Of a stretch of 64,000 nucleotides of DNA, positions 1 to 12,550 are shown piece by piece. A program made the position numbers and the translations under genes. Under the pieces are notes generated by a model, which was not told the DNA's origin, did no database searches, and saw only the letters and a list, made by a program, of their open reading frames with translations. Position 1 is the first letter of the stretch. Each line of letters begins with the position of its first letter. The DNA comes from Dermacentor variabilis (Eukaryota; Arthropoda; Arachnida; Ixodida; Ixodidae): contig NC_134571.1 of NCBI RefSeq assembly GCF_050947875.1, positions 228,852,024-228,916,023 on the forward strand. Reading direction: 5' to 3'.

Positions 1-2
1 GT

Positions 3-413
3 GACCAAATGACGTTATACCACAACTGCTTTAGAAAAGGACTCAAGTGGTACAGAAAGGTAGCTGTTGAGTTGCTTGTTGGAAGTGCCATCATAAATGC
101 GTGGAACATTCGTGGCATGCTTGAAGGAAACTCTACGCCAATTATAAAATTTCAAGATGAACTGGCTCATTCACTGTTCGGCCCTCGTCAAGACAACATC
201 GAAGAAACTCGTGGGAGAAGTGTCCACATGCTAAGAAAAACTGGCACATCGGCACACGACACTCAGTGGCACTGCACTGGCTGCTATGCGGCCAACAGTA
301 CCAGCAATAGCCCAAACACTACGGTGAGAGTGAGAAAAGTGACCACTTTCTGTGAATAACGCTTCGGCAAGCCATTCATCTGTTTGTTATGCTTTAATTC
401 TAAGCACAAGTAA
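3..413 (+). pseudogene. piggyBac-like transposase, C-terminal part, cut by window edge
   Basis: The frame is open from the left edge, so the true start lies outside the window. The protein contains the pattern KGLKWYRKVAVELL followed by AIINAW, which I recognise as the C-terminal part of the DDE domain of piggyBac/PGBD-type transposases. These enzymes excise and insert DNA at TTAA sites in the nucleus. The later HCTGCYAAN and TTFC segments and the C-x2-C in PFICLLCFNSKHK fit the cysteine-rich zinc-binding tail of this family. A TAA at 357-359 interrupts the frame inside this tail. The same frame then continues with tail-like sequence to TAA at 411-413, so this is probably a nonsense-mutated copy. 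The terminal repeat was not found downstream. Family call good, activity unlikely. Confidence 0.72.
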
Positions 414-3400
414 CCTGAGAAGCAAGCTAGCTTCAACTGTAAAATGAGTAGGATGAAAACTTCAAGACATGGCTAATGTTCATACTAAATTTTAGCCTTT
501 CTCTAACTAATAAATATTTCTAACACAGGAACTGACTTCTTGTCTTTTCTAATGGCAAGCACTTTGTAGTTCAACATAGGTTTCTAGCATCTTGAATCCA
601 TTGAGGGGCTACAGAATGTATTAAAGAAAGATAAAAATGCATAGTGTTGTGCTGAATGTGATCAAGACACATGTACAAGAAACTATAGTTATTAGCTCGA
701 TGAGGACAGTAATGTGCTTTAGCAAGTTAGAAATTTGTTACCAACTTGCCCACATTCACATCTTAACAGATTTAACAATGTTTCCACTACGTGGAGAACC
801 TTGATCTACAGTGCTTTTATCATCCTGAAGAAGGTTGGTGTTCCTATTATAACACGTGTACTTGAGAAGCTCAATCTCTCAGGATTTCATGTTGTTTTAC
901 TTGACATAAGCTTACGAGGCTTACAGATTACGTGCTCGTATCTCAATGTAAACACTAACTTCCTTTTCAATGATTTTCATTTCTGTAAAAGCACAGTAAA
1001 TTTCATCAGACGAGAAGTGCAAATGCGTTTTTTATTCTTTCATACTTGGTGCTTGCTATTATACAACTTACTTATATTACAACTTGCTTGTTTAGAAAAC
1101 TCATAAAAAACACTCCCCCCACCTTTTTTTTTCTTCTTTTACTTTCAATTGACTCTGACTTTCATTATGTTAATAAACTTCAGAAGAGCTTGCTCTCAGG
1201 CTAGTTTGTACACACTGCTAAGAATGAAAAAATGGAGAGAAATTGGGACAAGAAAGAAAGGCCTACAGAATGCTGATTTGCGCGCGGCAATTTATATCAA
1301 GGATGGGGTGCTGGACCAGGGAAGCTAAGAAGCCGCCACAACAAACTAGGGGAGCTAGGTAAATGGCTTCGATGTCCACACAGAAACATAAATATAGGCA
1401 TGTTAGAGAATGCTGTGTCATTCAACAACCCCGCGAATGTTGAAAAGTGGGACAGTGATTAGCTGAAAAGAGTTTCAGAGAGCTCCAGGGAGTGGGGAGA
1501 TGGATACGGTAAGGGGGCTAGGGTGGTGACGCGCATTAAGGGCATCAAGAATGAAGTGAAAAATTATGGAACATAGGGGGATTGTCTCATCACTGCTCGA
1601 TCGCTCTACACCAGATAGCCGTGGCCAGTTGCTTTAGCCGAGATTCACCTACCCTGTCATAGCATGTGCTGTGCTTGCTGCTCTGCTGTCTTTAAAATAG
1701 GCAGGTGTCAGGGAAGCATGCCCATAATGCCTGCAAGTAAGTAATAGGCGACTTGCAAAATAGTGCCCGCTCTCTTCCATACACAGCCATGGCTGAACCA
1801 CTCACTAGCAAATCTGGTAAGAAAATAATGCTGACCTCCACTGTTATTTGGGCTGCAACAAGTCTGGGCTGCAAACAAGAAGACACAAGACAGAGCACTG
1901 TCATGTTTTTAGCACAGCTCGCTTTCCTAAGTAATGTACCAACAAGGTCATAATATACATTATATAAATACATCAATTTGTAAACAAAATGTTATTTTTA
2001 ATATAGTCATTTTTAAAAACAGCACAAGGATGATAGCATAATTTTATGCGTAGTGGCTGCATGCCTTAGCAATGAAAAACTTTTGTCAGAAGTTAAGCAA
2101 AGTTGTTTTGGCAACGTAAAAATGTGCATCCTCATTGCTAAAGCATTCGTGTCCGGGGAGTGCTAGGAGTTTGTCTTGGTGTGATGTAAAACCCTCCACA
2201 CATTTATATAGTGCGAGAGAGAGAGGTGATGGGGGAGTGGTAGTGGCCAGTGGAGAATCCTTCCCTGAAATAAATTTCTGGCTACGTCACTGAATGTCTG
2301 CAATGCCTTGTAATAGCAACAGGTCTTGGATGGAAACACTATAGATGATACCTGTGAACCTATTGAGCCTATTCCTGTTTAGTGAGATGATGGATGTTTT
2401 CCCAAAGAAATATATAAACTGTACAATGGAATGTTTTGTACCACCTGTAATAACCATGCTGTAAGAAAAAACAGAAAGGCTGAGCTTAAATGTTGTAGGA
2501 AATCTTTTAAGAGGCTTGAGGATAGGTATAGATGACTAACTCCCGTATTCTCCACTCAACACTCCACGTGGATTCAAATGCACAGCAGCCCCGCGCCTTG
2601 ACAGAGGCGGTTGCTTAGCTTTAATTAAACTTCATGTCAATTACTGTGAAACACAGCGTCGTCTTCAGTCTAGGGGTGGCACTGCGCTCAGCTCAGTGGA
2701 ATGAAGCTTCCAGTCATAGATGGTTTCAGAATACAGGGTAAGTGACCTCACATTTTACTCTCTTCGTCGTGAAGTCTAGACACCAAAGCCTCGGTTTGAA
2801 CAAGTAATGCTTTAAGCGCTCTCTCATGCATATGTTTGCTTTAAGGCAGAGTCAGCTCACTATTTCCTGCTTCTCCCACATGCAAATGACACAAAAATAT
2901 CTCAATAAAATGATTGTGATTTAAGTGGTACACACTCTCTGCAATGTGATTAAATGTTTGTAATAAAAAAGCACTACTCATGTGCTGGTCAGCATCTGCA
3001 GCAATATGTTCACCAAGATATTTTTTTTTGTCTCAATATATTCGATATTGTTGCAAATTTAAGAGGTTTTGCAGCTAACATGTAGCTGTTTACTTGTGTC
3101 TCGAGAGCATACAGCTTTAGGTGAGAGGAGCGCTATATTGCATGAGACAAAGGAACATTTTTAGACTGCTTGTTTTATTTTTGTGCGAAAAACAATTGTG
3201 AAGGTTTTAATTGCAAAGTAATACAGTAGGTGTTGGCAACGCGAACAAGCCAGGCAAAGTGTATGCATTAGAAATGAACTATCCAGATGAGGACCCCCCA
3301 CCCACTGATATATGTCAATGCTATAATATCAAATGCTGTGACATTTAACACATATGGTAACTAAAAAAAAAGGATAACTAAAGCAAGAGCAGCATTAATA

Positions 3401-4989
3401 AAACAACAATATCAACTGCAAAATTTATATAATTTTTCTCAAAACTTTTATCTTCACATAAACTGTGGCCTCACACACTGTGGGCACCTTTGCTAACCTT
3501 CACATTTCACTAGTGCTAATTCTAGCTTCCCTCTAGCTTCTAGCTCAACTGCAATGTTTTGAATGTCAGGGCATGTGCAAGTGAAAATTAGTTTGTGATG
3601 GCCATGTGGATCTGTTTCTCTGCCTGAATAATAGGGAGAGGAGGGCAATATAATTGCCTTGAGAACTATTAAGCAGAAGCAGCATGGTGGATGAGGAGCA
3701 GTGGCTGGGATAAAACATTTCAGGAGTTCAATGTAGTAAGGATACAGGAGTAATATGATTAACTTTGCAAGAATATGAGGCCATTATAACACTAAGGGAA
3801 ACAGACTGGCTCATCACAATGAATTTTCAAATATTGTAACTGATCTAGAACACCTTGCACGGCTGCTGCAATTAGGAAAGAAAAATGTAGCATTGTCTTA
3901 AAAAGACAGCTTTTTTGTTTGTTCACTCTGCTATGCCACTGTACAAATTATTACTATTACTTTTTTTTCTTTTGGAACAGAAAATCACCATATGCCTGGA
4001 GGTTTTAGATAACCTTCTTGGTGTGCTCCCGATATATGAACAGTTCAAAAACATTAACACTGTTGCTTGGTTTATTGCCCAAGTAGACCGGCACGGAACG
4101 ACTGACTAAGGAAGCAGGCATGTGAATATGCACACCCTGTAACCAATCAACCCCTATACCAATCAATTTTGTACAATTAGACCTCCATATATAGAACTTT
4201 AATGTAACAAACCGTTTTACTTTGCAGAACTTATTTGGTGTGCATACAGAAATCTTCAATTTATTGTATTCTGTTTATCTGCAATTTCAATCTACTGAAA
4301 CTATAAATTCTTCTAAAATTTAAATGAGGATATGTGTTGCATTTGAACTGTAAATTCTATGGACGTACAAGCGCTTTTCGGGAGTAAAGCTTCACGATTT
4401 CCTTCCCAAGTTCCTTCCCAAATTCTGCAGCAAAGTTATAAAACGACCACAGGTGACAAGCAGCTGAGTGCGAGGTATCTGGTACAGACCGACGGGGGAA
4501 AACTTACAAATCACAATAGCACACATTCAGGCGAGTATGTAAACAGGCGAACTAAGCAGGGAACAAAAACACAGCACTGCTTTCATAGGTCCCGAATGAT
4601 CAGAGTTTCGTCAGAGTTGGTGCAAGCACGCATCCGCAGATAAAACGGCTCCCACCGTGCATTGCCCAATACTTTGAGAGCTGACGCCTACACAACCACC
4701 GGGGTAGGTTATAGCACTTGTTTCTGCTCTGATCGTATAGTGTTCGAATGATGTCGCGACAACGCAAGTACTTGCAATAGGGGCGACGACCTTCCACAAC
4801 TCCAGAACATCACAAAAGACCGTTTGCACATGTACTAACCAGCCAAACAAACTAACCACGGCAGCGAATACCACTTAAATCGAAAATACAACGCAGAAAC
4901 ACCTCGAAAAGGTTTCACCATAGAGAAAGGTTACGCCCTGTTTCACAGACGCTCACAAGAGATTCAAGAAATGTCCAAAGCGCACTACC
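414..4989. other. no recognised gene
   Basis: This is AT-rich sequence. The open frames here (for example 735-1106 plus and 1692-1976 minus) are under 125 codons and show no motif I know. A segment near 2215-2290 ends in AAATTTCTGGCTACG, a phrase I associate with repeat 3' ends in arthropods, but I cannot assign it. No RNA gene or CpG-dense promoter stands out before about 4.9 kb. Confidence 0.5.
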
Positions 4990-5330
4990 GCCGCCTTTTA
5001 AAAATCCAACGGGAGCCAAGCCAAATCAGTAACAAGTTGGCTATTTGGGTGAACGCAACGCACCCGTTCGAACCACCGGGTACGCGCAACGCCGGCCCTC
5101 AGCTGACCGGACGGCTTGCCTGGCGGCCCGAGTCGTAGGGAAGGCGGAGCACCCAGCGTTTTCGTGGCCCACATGTCGCCATCTCTCGGCACCGGTTGTC
5201 GGTCATCACCGCGCGCGCGCAAGCGTTGTACCAGGCTCCGCACACTTTCAAGTTCAACAAAGGGCCACAGAGGGCGAAAAATCAATCGAGGCGTGTTTCA
5301 GCGAAAACGCGCAAGTGGAGCTACTGTAAT
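4990..5330 (-). repeat. CpG-rich segment related to the MITE at 29.05-29.44 kb
   Basis: The reverse complement of roughly 5100-5230 resembles 29230-29370. Shared blocks include the context GGTGCC(A/G)AGAGATGGCGAC, then GATGCTCCGCC or its variant, and GCCAGGCAAGCCGTCCGGTC. No terminal inverted repeats were found here, so it is either a truncated or diverged copy of that element, or a CpG-rich promoter-like region that shares sequence with it. The frames on both strands are probably artefacts of high GC. Confidence 0.45.
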
Positions 5331-5343
5331 TTGGTCGCAAACT

Positions 5344-5826
5344 TTAATTTGTGCTTTTTTCTGCTAGGGGCGCTAAACAAGCTGAATTTTTTACTTTACA
5401 CAAACCACTGACATAAACAATCGAGGTGTCTAAGGATGTTTTTTTACCTAAGGCAAATAGGCAGTTGATTTTTTTTAAATTTGATTGTTGAAGCTGCTTT
5501 TTAGTCATAGCGTCAAAGTTTTTGTACTTGATTAACCACCGACAGCCTATTGGTATCGATGTGTTTCCTGGCCGTTGGCGTTCGAATACTACGGCGGTAA
5601 AACATTTTCGAAAGCATGCTGGTTTCGTCTGCGAGTCATTACATAGACTTGCTGTAAAGAGGTCTACTCTTGGCAAAAAATAGTGCCTCATTTTGTTTAG
5701 GCTTTGATTATCATAATGAATGCGGTGCAGGTTGAGGGAGTACGCTTGAAGGTACGTTTTTATGCCGTTAATCTCCATAACACCGTAAGTACGCAAACCG
5801 ATGTCACAGAACACGCGATGCATCAT
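5344..5826 (-). CDS. unrecognised 160-codon open reading frame
   Basis: This is the longest open frame in the window that I could not tie to a transposable element. It starts with two Met codons, has no obvious signal peptide, transmembrane segment or repeat, and is moderately rich in Lys, Asn and Ser. I recognise no domain. It lies next to the CpG-rich segment at 4.99-5.33 kb, transcribed away from nothing identifiable. In AT-moderate eukaryotic DNA a frame of this length can arise by chance, so expression is not implied. It could also be an exon or part of an unrecognised repeat. Confidence 0.15.
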   Translation of the reverse strand: MMHRVFCDIGLRTYGVMEINGIKTYLQAYSLNLHRIHYDNQSLNKMRHYFLPRVDLFTASLCNDSQTKPACFRKCFTAVVFERQRPGNTSIPIGCRWLIKYKNFDAMTKKQLQQSNLKKINCLFALGKKTSLDTSIVYVSGLCKVKNSACLAPLAEKSTN

Positions 5827-6624
5827 TGTGTGTTCTCTGTCATCGCTTGTTTGCTGTACGCCTACTAATTCTTCATTTTTTCTTCAAGTGTAGTATCCTC
5901 CTTTTGTCCTTGTTCTCTTGTGCTTCACTTACAGTATGTTGTTCCGTCAGCTGTAATGCGCATTTGCAAAACCAATACGTTTGATGAGACGCAGTGGTTA
6001 TCATAATTTCACTACACATGTATTAAGCTGGCACATATGGTTCAGATACAGATACCTGCATGCGGACTTGCACGACGTTGATGCGGAGATTAGGATAATT
6101 ATGACACCCGTAATGAAGAGGCAGCTGACGGCCGTAAGCTGTTGCGTTCTTTCCGCCAAACTACACGGCCTGGTAGTGCTGTAAAGATGCTGTATAAAAG
6201 TGACACGCGGTGATAGGGAAATTATTATACTTAGCAGCCGACCGTACGTTATGTAGCTTAGGTCTTCTTTCTTGTGCGTTTGTGCTACCCTTATTATTGA
6301 GCCATTTCTTGACTATGTTCTTGACTATGTACCCGCGTTTGTGTGGATGCGTAGACGTGTGCTTTTTGTTGTACTTGTAAAATGCAAATAAAATATTTTC
6401 AGGCTTACTCAATCTTTGGTGTCGTGTGCATTTATTCCAGTCGAGGCTATCGTGCCACCTGGAAACCGCATTCTGTGAGTAGCCCTACACGAAATGCAAC
6501 AGTTGGAGCACGGCGGCACAACACGGCGTAACGGCGGCGTAATAAACGAAAAACCGCTCGGGATGCCCTTAAAAGTCAGTTCAGAGTGTGCCTTAACTCG
6601 ATATGACTCAGCGCTACATGTATT
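5827..6624. other. no recognised gene
   Basis: There are short frames only. A canonical AATAAA occurs in the 6380s within AAATAAAATATT, but there is no coding sequence upstream to attach it to. The last part, about 6420-6620, becomes more GC-rich as it approaches the palindrome. Confidence 0.5.
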
Positions 6625-6754
6625 CTGCTGCGCCTCGATCGTGCTCCCGCCAGTTTGGTTGCTGTGTGGCAAACATAGCGCCTACATATATATGCAGGCG
6701 TTACGTTTGCCACACAGCAACTAAACTGGCGGGAGCACGATCGAGGCGCAGCAG
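6625..6754. repeat. 130-bp near-perfect palindrome with no spacer
   Basis: Two 65-bp arms meet at 6689/6690 with no loop. The left arm begins CTGCTGCGCCTCGATCG and the right arm ends in its reverse complement, CGATCGAGGCGCAGCAG. I count four mismatched positions, at 6658/6721, 6675/6704, 6678/6701 and 6684/6695. All are of the G-T or A-C type, i.e. explained by single transitions. The DNA could extrude a cruciform, and a transcript would form a 65-bp hairpin. No known element family recognised. Confidence 0.9.
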
Positions 6755-7008
6755 CCAGAAACCCAGTAAAGCCACAGAACACCTGGTAAAGCGGCCATAC
6801 TGTGCAAAACCCCGTTTCCGTTTCCTGTTGTACAGCGCCACCTGTGGTCGCATACTCTAGTTCACGACGCCACTGCTACGCTTATTTCCGTAGCACTGTG
6901 GAAGGTACAGTTTCCCTTCTCTAAGTTTGTATAGGTGTTCTGTGGTTATACGACACCGCGCCACCGTCGTCTGGCCAGCCGCACTCGATCGCTAAACACT
7001 TGTGAAGA

Positions 7009-7098
7009 ATGATCAGCTCGAACGAAGAAGACGAAATAGTTGGCATTCTACTCGCCGCTTCTTTAGCAGCTTTTCTAGACGAGCAGCAAAAAGCTTGA
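7009..7098 (+). CDS. short acidic open frame, possible transposase N-terminus or first exon
   Basis: This 29-codon frame starts MISSNEEDEIVGILLAAS and then has an Ala/Leu-rich helix. It resembles acidic N-termini that I loosely associate with PIF/Harbinger-type nuclease genes in arthropods. No downstream nuclease domain follows before the repeat at 7255, so this is at best a fragment. It may equally be a chance frame or a first exon. The region has moderate GC and follows the palindrome by about 250 bp. Confidence 0.15.
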   Translation: MISSNEEDEIVGILLAASLAAFLDEQQKA

Positions 7099-7254
7099 AG
7101 GAAGACAGCCCGCCACGCCGCTGGTGGGTTCTCCCCGCCTTGCAAGAATGAGAGAGAATGGGTCATGCCAGTGCTTTGATTCTTGTATTCAGTGTCCTTG
7201 TATACGTCGTTTCTCTTGTCATATAGCATTGGGCAACATTTGATTGTAATGTCG

Positions 7255-7330
7255 TACAAAAATCCCTCACGTGACCTGATCCTAGGTGCCTAGGGACAGG
7301 ATTTTGGAGATTTTTGAGAAGGCGCGCCGA
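7255..7330 (+). repeat. short dispersed repeat, inverted partner at 20605-20685
   Basis: The core TCACGTGACCTGAT, followed by CTAGGTGCCTAG and then TTTTTGAGAAGGCG, is shared with the reverse complement of 20605-20685, with scattered differences. The two copies lie in opposite orientations about 13.3 kb apart. The family is unknown to me. The CACGTG and GGTGCC(T)AG palindromic blocks could be conserved transposon ends or promoter elements. Confidence 0.7.
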
Positions 7331-10300
7331 GCGATGCCTTGGCGTGTTCGTCCTCGGCCTGATCGTTCTCTGGACCGCGCGTTGTTCAACATTGCTCATG
7401 TGATTGTGCTTGCGTTGCTTGTGTGTTGGTTCTAGGTTCTGTGTTACTTGGCGGAAAGCCGGGATCAGTGGTGGTGCGGCAGTGCGTCTTTAGCCTCGGT
7501 GAGCTCTGGCAGCACAGAATCTGCGTTGTGTGACCCGTGCTTCCTTGACAACCCGGCGGTGTTGACAATTGAAATGTCGAAGTGGTCTAGCGCCTCGGCA
7601 GCGAAGTTCTGCGAACCGCGATGTGGCGTCGCCGTGTCCGACTTTGCTTCACGGACATCGAGGGATGTGCTGCTCGCTACAAGTCATGTACTGCGTCGAC
7701 CGCCAACTGTTCAGCACTGAATGTGTGTTCGGTGCGCTGTGCTTGAAACGAGTGGTGCAGCCGTGCAGCGGGGGGGGGGGGGCGGAGGAGCAGAGTGGCT
7801 TAGGGGCTACGTTTGCGCGTTCACAGACGTGCTCCCATCTTGGTCTCATTAGCGGCTGTCGCGGGATTGTGGTGTGCTAGCTCCTTGCCTAGTACGAAGT
7901 TTACGATGCTAGCACACAGCATGTTCACGTTTTTCCGCGCTATATGTCGTTTGCATGACGGCCGAGTTGAAAACGAGACATATGTCTGTGTTCTTTGCGT
8001 TTGTGTGTTGTAAATTACTTTCCATTGTATAAGTTCTTGGAGTCTTATTACGCAAGGAGTGCGAATGTAAACATATAAACATACTTCTGTGTGTCTGAAA
8101 TTTTGAATTACCCATAATACCCTTTACGGCTGATAAGTGGGCTACACAGCCTGTATGAATCAGCTACCTTTTGTTGCGACGCTCTTCATGTGGTACACTG
8201 AAGCTTGGTGCGCGTTTATTGCTGTGCTGTTGTAAAACCCATTTGTTTATTCACGGCTTCTTCGCCGCAGTACATTTTAGTTACGCGGTGAAGCACACTA
8301 AAAACGGTAGGGGGCCCACTTTTATCCCCCAGTATAGTATGTCCACTTAGGCGACCTGAGAGGTGGAGGGTGCGCGAGTGTATCATTAAAGAACTCTTAA
8401 TATGTCCAGTGACTGTGGCCCCTTTCTACTTTTGGTATGCTTCAGCGCAAAACATCGGTGTACTGCGAGAAAGGTAATCATAAAAAGCCCAATTATGCAA
8501 CGTTTATTTTGTGGCTTGCTACACCACAATACAGGGGTGGCTTAAAGAATCGTGCAGTAAAGCATACTAAGAGTGGAAGTGCACATAGGTTTACACTGTG
8601 CTCATAATTTTCAATTGTGATATAATCTGCAAGTGCGTTTGTGCTCGTGGTAAGCTTCATTGACAATTCTTTGTACATTACAGATTCATATTGCAGGGAA
8701 GTTTACTAAAACACATTCCCCATTATGGAACGCATTATTCACCTTTAATGCAGGAGCACAATCCGGATTCATGCCCATACTTTTGGTTGGATTGCACATA
8801 CTCTTTGAAAATTGATTCGTTGTTCATAAGTGCACTAGTACTTTAGTCTGAACTGGAGGGTTCAAGTTGATATGGAAGCACAATTTTTATTAAGGGGACA
8901 AGATGTTGCCAAGACAGTTGCAGGACAGCATTTTTTTTCTTCCAGGCACCTTTGCTACTAGAAGCTTCCATTAAAGTATTTCGAGTCTCATTAAACCAGC
9001 ACATAAGTTATATAAATATCAGACATTGATTGAGCTTGGCAACATCACCTGTGCTCTCTGCAGTAAGCGGTGCACAGGAGAAGTTCATGCCTATCTATAG
9101 TAAAATAGGATATAGCATGACCAGACAAAATAAAAAAGGGGTGGGCTGTAGCAATACTAAGTGGTAAATGGTGCTTATATCCTTTCCCTTGAGTTTCTGT
9201 TTTGTGCTTTTATTATGGATCCTCCACAGTAACCACGCAAGTGCCGAAGTTGAGATTGTTGGTTTTGAGGTCTCGTGGTTGTTGCTAACAGAATAATGGG
9301 ATAAAAAAAACAAGGGCTCGGAGGCGTCCAGTAACCTTTCTTGTCTCATGGTGTCGCTCCATGAGCACCGTTAGCCTTCAGACCAACTAGGAAGGGAGGT
9401 TTGTTGCAATCGCTCCTGAACTATGTTGCCACCATACAAACATTGCTCTCAATGGCAACTTTTGGAGAATAGAATGCTTGCAACAGCAAAGTCTAAGAAG
9501 GAAGCATTCAGAATGTGCGAAGTGGGCCGCTTTAAGATGGCAGCATTGCTGAAGGGGCTTTGCCTGTCTGCCTTCTTTATGGAAGCACAACGATTATTTC
9601 CTCTTTGAGAGGTATTGTTTCAGAGGTTGTTACATGGCAACAGTGTTGGGTGTTTGTAGCAGGGAAGCTTCACTTTGCCCACTGTCAATAATCTGTTCCT
9701 TCTCCAGTGCCCCTGTGAAGTGCCTACTTTTTGGACACAATATGTTCTCCATGCATGCATGCATATTTAGCTTGTAAAGACGTCTATTACCTCTTGCGTC
9801 AAGCTGGGCCTTGTTGATGTCACCCAAGAAGGCAGTGGGAATTATTGCGGTGCACACTTACAAAATACTGCTGATACCAGTGAAACCAAATTAACGGAGC
9901 TGCTGTTTTTGTTTTTTTGCCCAATCCATCTTTATCAGTTACAATGAGCAGTTCTTTGTCCGAACAGAAGGCATATGTAGTTGGTCGTGCATAGCCTGCA
10001 GACTGACTTGATGTCTTATGACACAGACCTGCCTGAGAACCTTAGCACACTATATATATGTAAAAAGCTTCTGATGTGTTCATGACTTCATTCTATTATT
10101 TCACACTTTGTCTGATGAAGCCAGCAACAGGGTCAACCAGATGTTCAACAGGCTTCCCACTAGTTTTCCCAGCTTCTTCTTTACCAGGGTGCAGCTCATA
10201 TATATGTTTTCTTGACCTTGCACTGCACATCAGCCATGGCTACACCTGCTGAACCTATAGCATGCGATCAAAAAAGTGCTGTACATCATGTTGCTCCAAA

Positions 10301-12550
10301 CTCATGACATGTGCTACAAGGCCTTGAGGACCACCCTCATGTATTTATGCCCTCATCATACTGTGTGCAATATATTGCACACAGTACTGTGTGCAATATT
10401 ATTAAATGATGTACACAATTGCACAGCATCCATATTGTGTGCAATATGGTTAAATGATGTCAACTATAATAGCCCTTCCTAGTCTGAACTGCAACAAAAG
10501 AGCAAAATAGGCAACAAATTGTAATTCAAAAAGACAACGAGAACCAGTGCACAGGATAAGTGACAAACTTCCTTCTATTGAAAACAAATCATGTGCTAGT
10601 ATGCCACCAACAGTGGGCAGCAAACTTTCAAGCTCGGGTGACAGAGGTAAAACTTAGCAAAATGCTACACTCACACTCATATGTAAAACGGCCTTGGACA
10701 CAGAAAACAGACATAGTGTACAGAATGAAAGGGCAACACTCCAAGAACACTCTATGGCACCACATACTTGACATGGTGTAAAAGATGTTTGCATGCCCTC
10801 CCCATAAGCTAACTGAAACAAAAGCAAGAACAAGGAAAACATTCCTGAAAATGCAATGTGCAGTCTGAAACTCAGAAAAAACAACCCAAGAAAGGTTTCA
10901 CTAAGTCTTTCAATGATTAAAATTGTCAGTCTGTCTCATCACTTCTTAATGAACCTGCACAGCTGAACAGGAAAGAAAGCCCAATAGCAGGGCCGCAGAA
11001 AATGTCACCAAATGAATATACTTTGCTTACCAAGGATACCTCCGGTTTAGTTGTGGTCTGACTTTACACAATAATAGTGTATAAGTTTTTCTTGTTTAGG
11101 ATGGTTTAGCAGATAGGGAAGAAATGGCCATGACAGCACCAGGTGTATGCATAGTCTACGCACAAAAAGCCACTGCCTTCTTACTTCTATTTTTTTCTCT
11201 ACTACTATTCAAGAGTATTTAAGTGCCTTAATAGCACAGCACATACTACTGCAAAATACAAAATTGGTCAAGTTGTGGCATAAAGAAAATTGCAGTTCCA
11301 CTCAAAACGCAAAACAATGATGCAGTTGCTGGTGAAATATGCGCAAATAGGTTGCTTCATGCGGTGTTTGTTGAAATGAACATTTGCCAATGGAAGTCGG
11401 CAATCTCCTTTAGAGAAGTAAAATAAGTATGGGAGTCGTATTTATTTGTGGGAGTTGTGCCTCCCACTGTTGAAGTGGAAAGACTCGACTTTTCTTCCTC
11501 CTCTTTCATATCCAAACTTCGCCACTGGTCTCCACCAAAAGAACCCTTTAGATTCTTACGGCTGAATTTGTTTTGGTTCTCTCAAATCTATATTTAGGCT
11601 ACCCATTGCTAGGTCTCGCCCTGTGCTTGTGGAAAACGAGACACCAACAGCCCCGCCAGTAAATCTGAGAAGCCAAGCACTAGAAGATTAATGAAGCAGC
11701 TGCACCAATCACTGCCATTACATGTAAGAAGAAAAATTAACATAAGGCTGCCTTCACAAGTGGGAAAATGATGTGCCAGAACTTGAAGGCGTGGATGCCA
11801 GCTCTATATACAGTACACAGACACTGAGCAGGTGCTAGCCAATCATGGCACCTGTGGGCTTGATTGCGCTCTCCAGGATCAGTATTCACCACTACTGTAC
11901 CTTCAGCAGAGTGGCTGAAATATAAAATTGCGGACTGCCAATCTTTTGATCACATGTTTGAATCCTAACTGTATTTGCAATATTCTAGCAAGAAATTTGG
12001 GAATTCCAGTGGCAAAACCAGTAGACATCAGAACAACCATGGAAATTAGCTCATACCAGCTATTGCTGTAAAAAGGAAGACTGGCGTAAGCACAAGGATT
12101 AAGATGGGCACACTACATGCCTTTGTTCTGGTAGTGGTCCACTACTTTGGTGCTACATTTTTTGATATCGAATGAGTTCAAGGAGCAAGGATTTAGCCCA
12201 GAAAGAATATTACGCTTAACAGCTGTTTCTAGTTGTATCATTATGCCTATGTAGCTTTATATAACCCTGTCCACACTTGCCTAAAGCACATGAGTGGCAT
12301 CCTGAAAAAAAAGATGAGCTTTTGATATTGCTTTGGAGAAAATTAATCAGTTTCGGCCTAACAGTACATATACATACTGCACATTTCGATGTACCTAATC
12401 ACCACCTCTTAAGTCACCTTCTTACCTCATCAGCGAATCACTCCTGCAACCAAATCTGCTGGTCTGAGTTTTACCTGCATTTCGACCTGTGCAGTTGGTA
12501 AAAGTTTTTGGGCTATTTACTGTTACTTCATATTTCAAACATTTGGTTGC
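7331..12550. other. no recognised gene
   Basis: About 7331-8110 is relatively GC-rich, with a 13-nt G run at 7770-7782. The rest is AT-rich. The open frames are all short (under 110 codons) and I recognise none. I saw only the short palindrome at 10359-10386. No terminal inverted repeats or LTRs were spotted, though a diverged repeat could easily be missed by eye. Confidence 0.5.
10359..10386. repeat. 28-bp perfect palindrome within TGTGTGCAATAT direct repeats
   Basis: The arms read TACTGTGTGCAATA and its exact complement. The block TGTGTGCAATAT recurs just downstream twice (near 10388 and 10436), each time followed by a TTAAATGATGT-like sequence. This is a small cluster of inverted and direct repeats of unknown function. 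Confidence 0.8.

Noticed and set aside
5045..5411. Overlapping plus-strand frames near 5.1-5.4 kb as a gene
   Set aside because: Three frames are open at once in CpG-rich DNA that also resembles the MITE core; no start or splice context supports coding.
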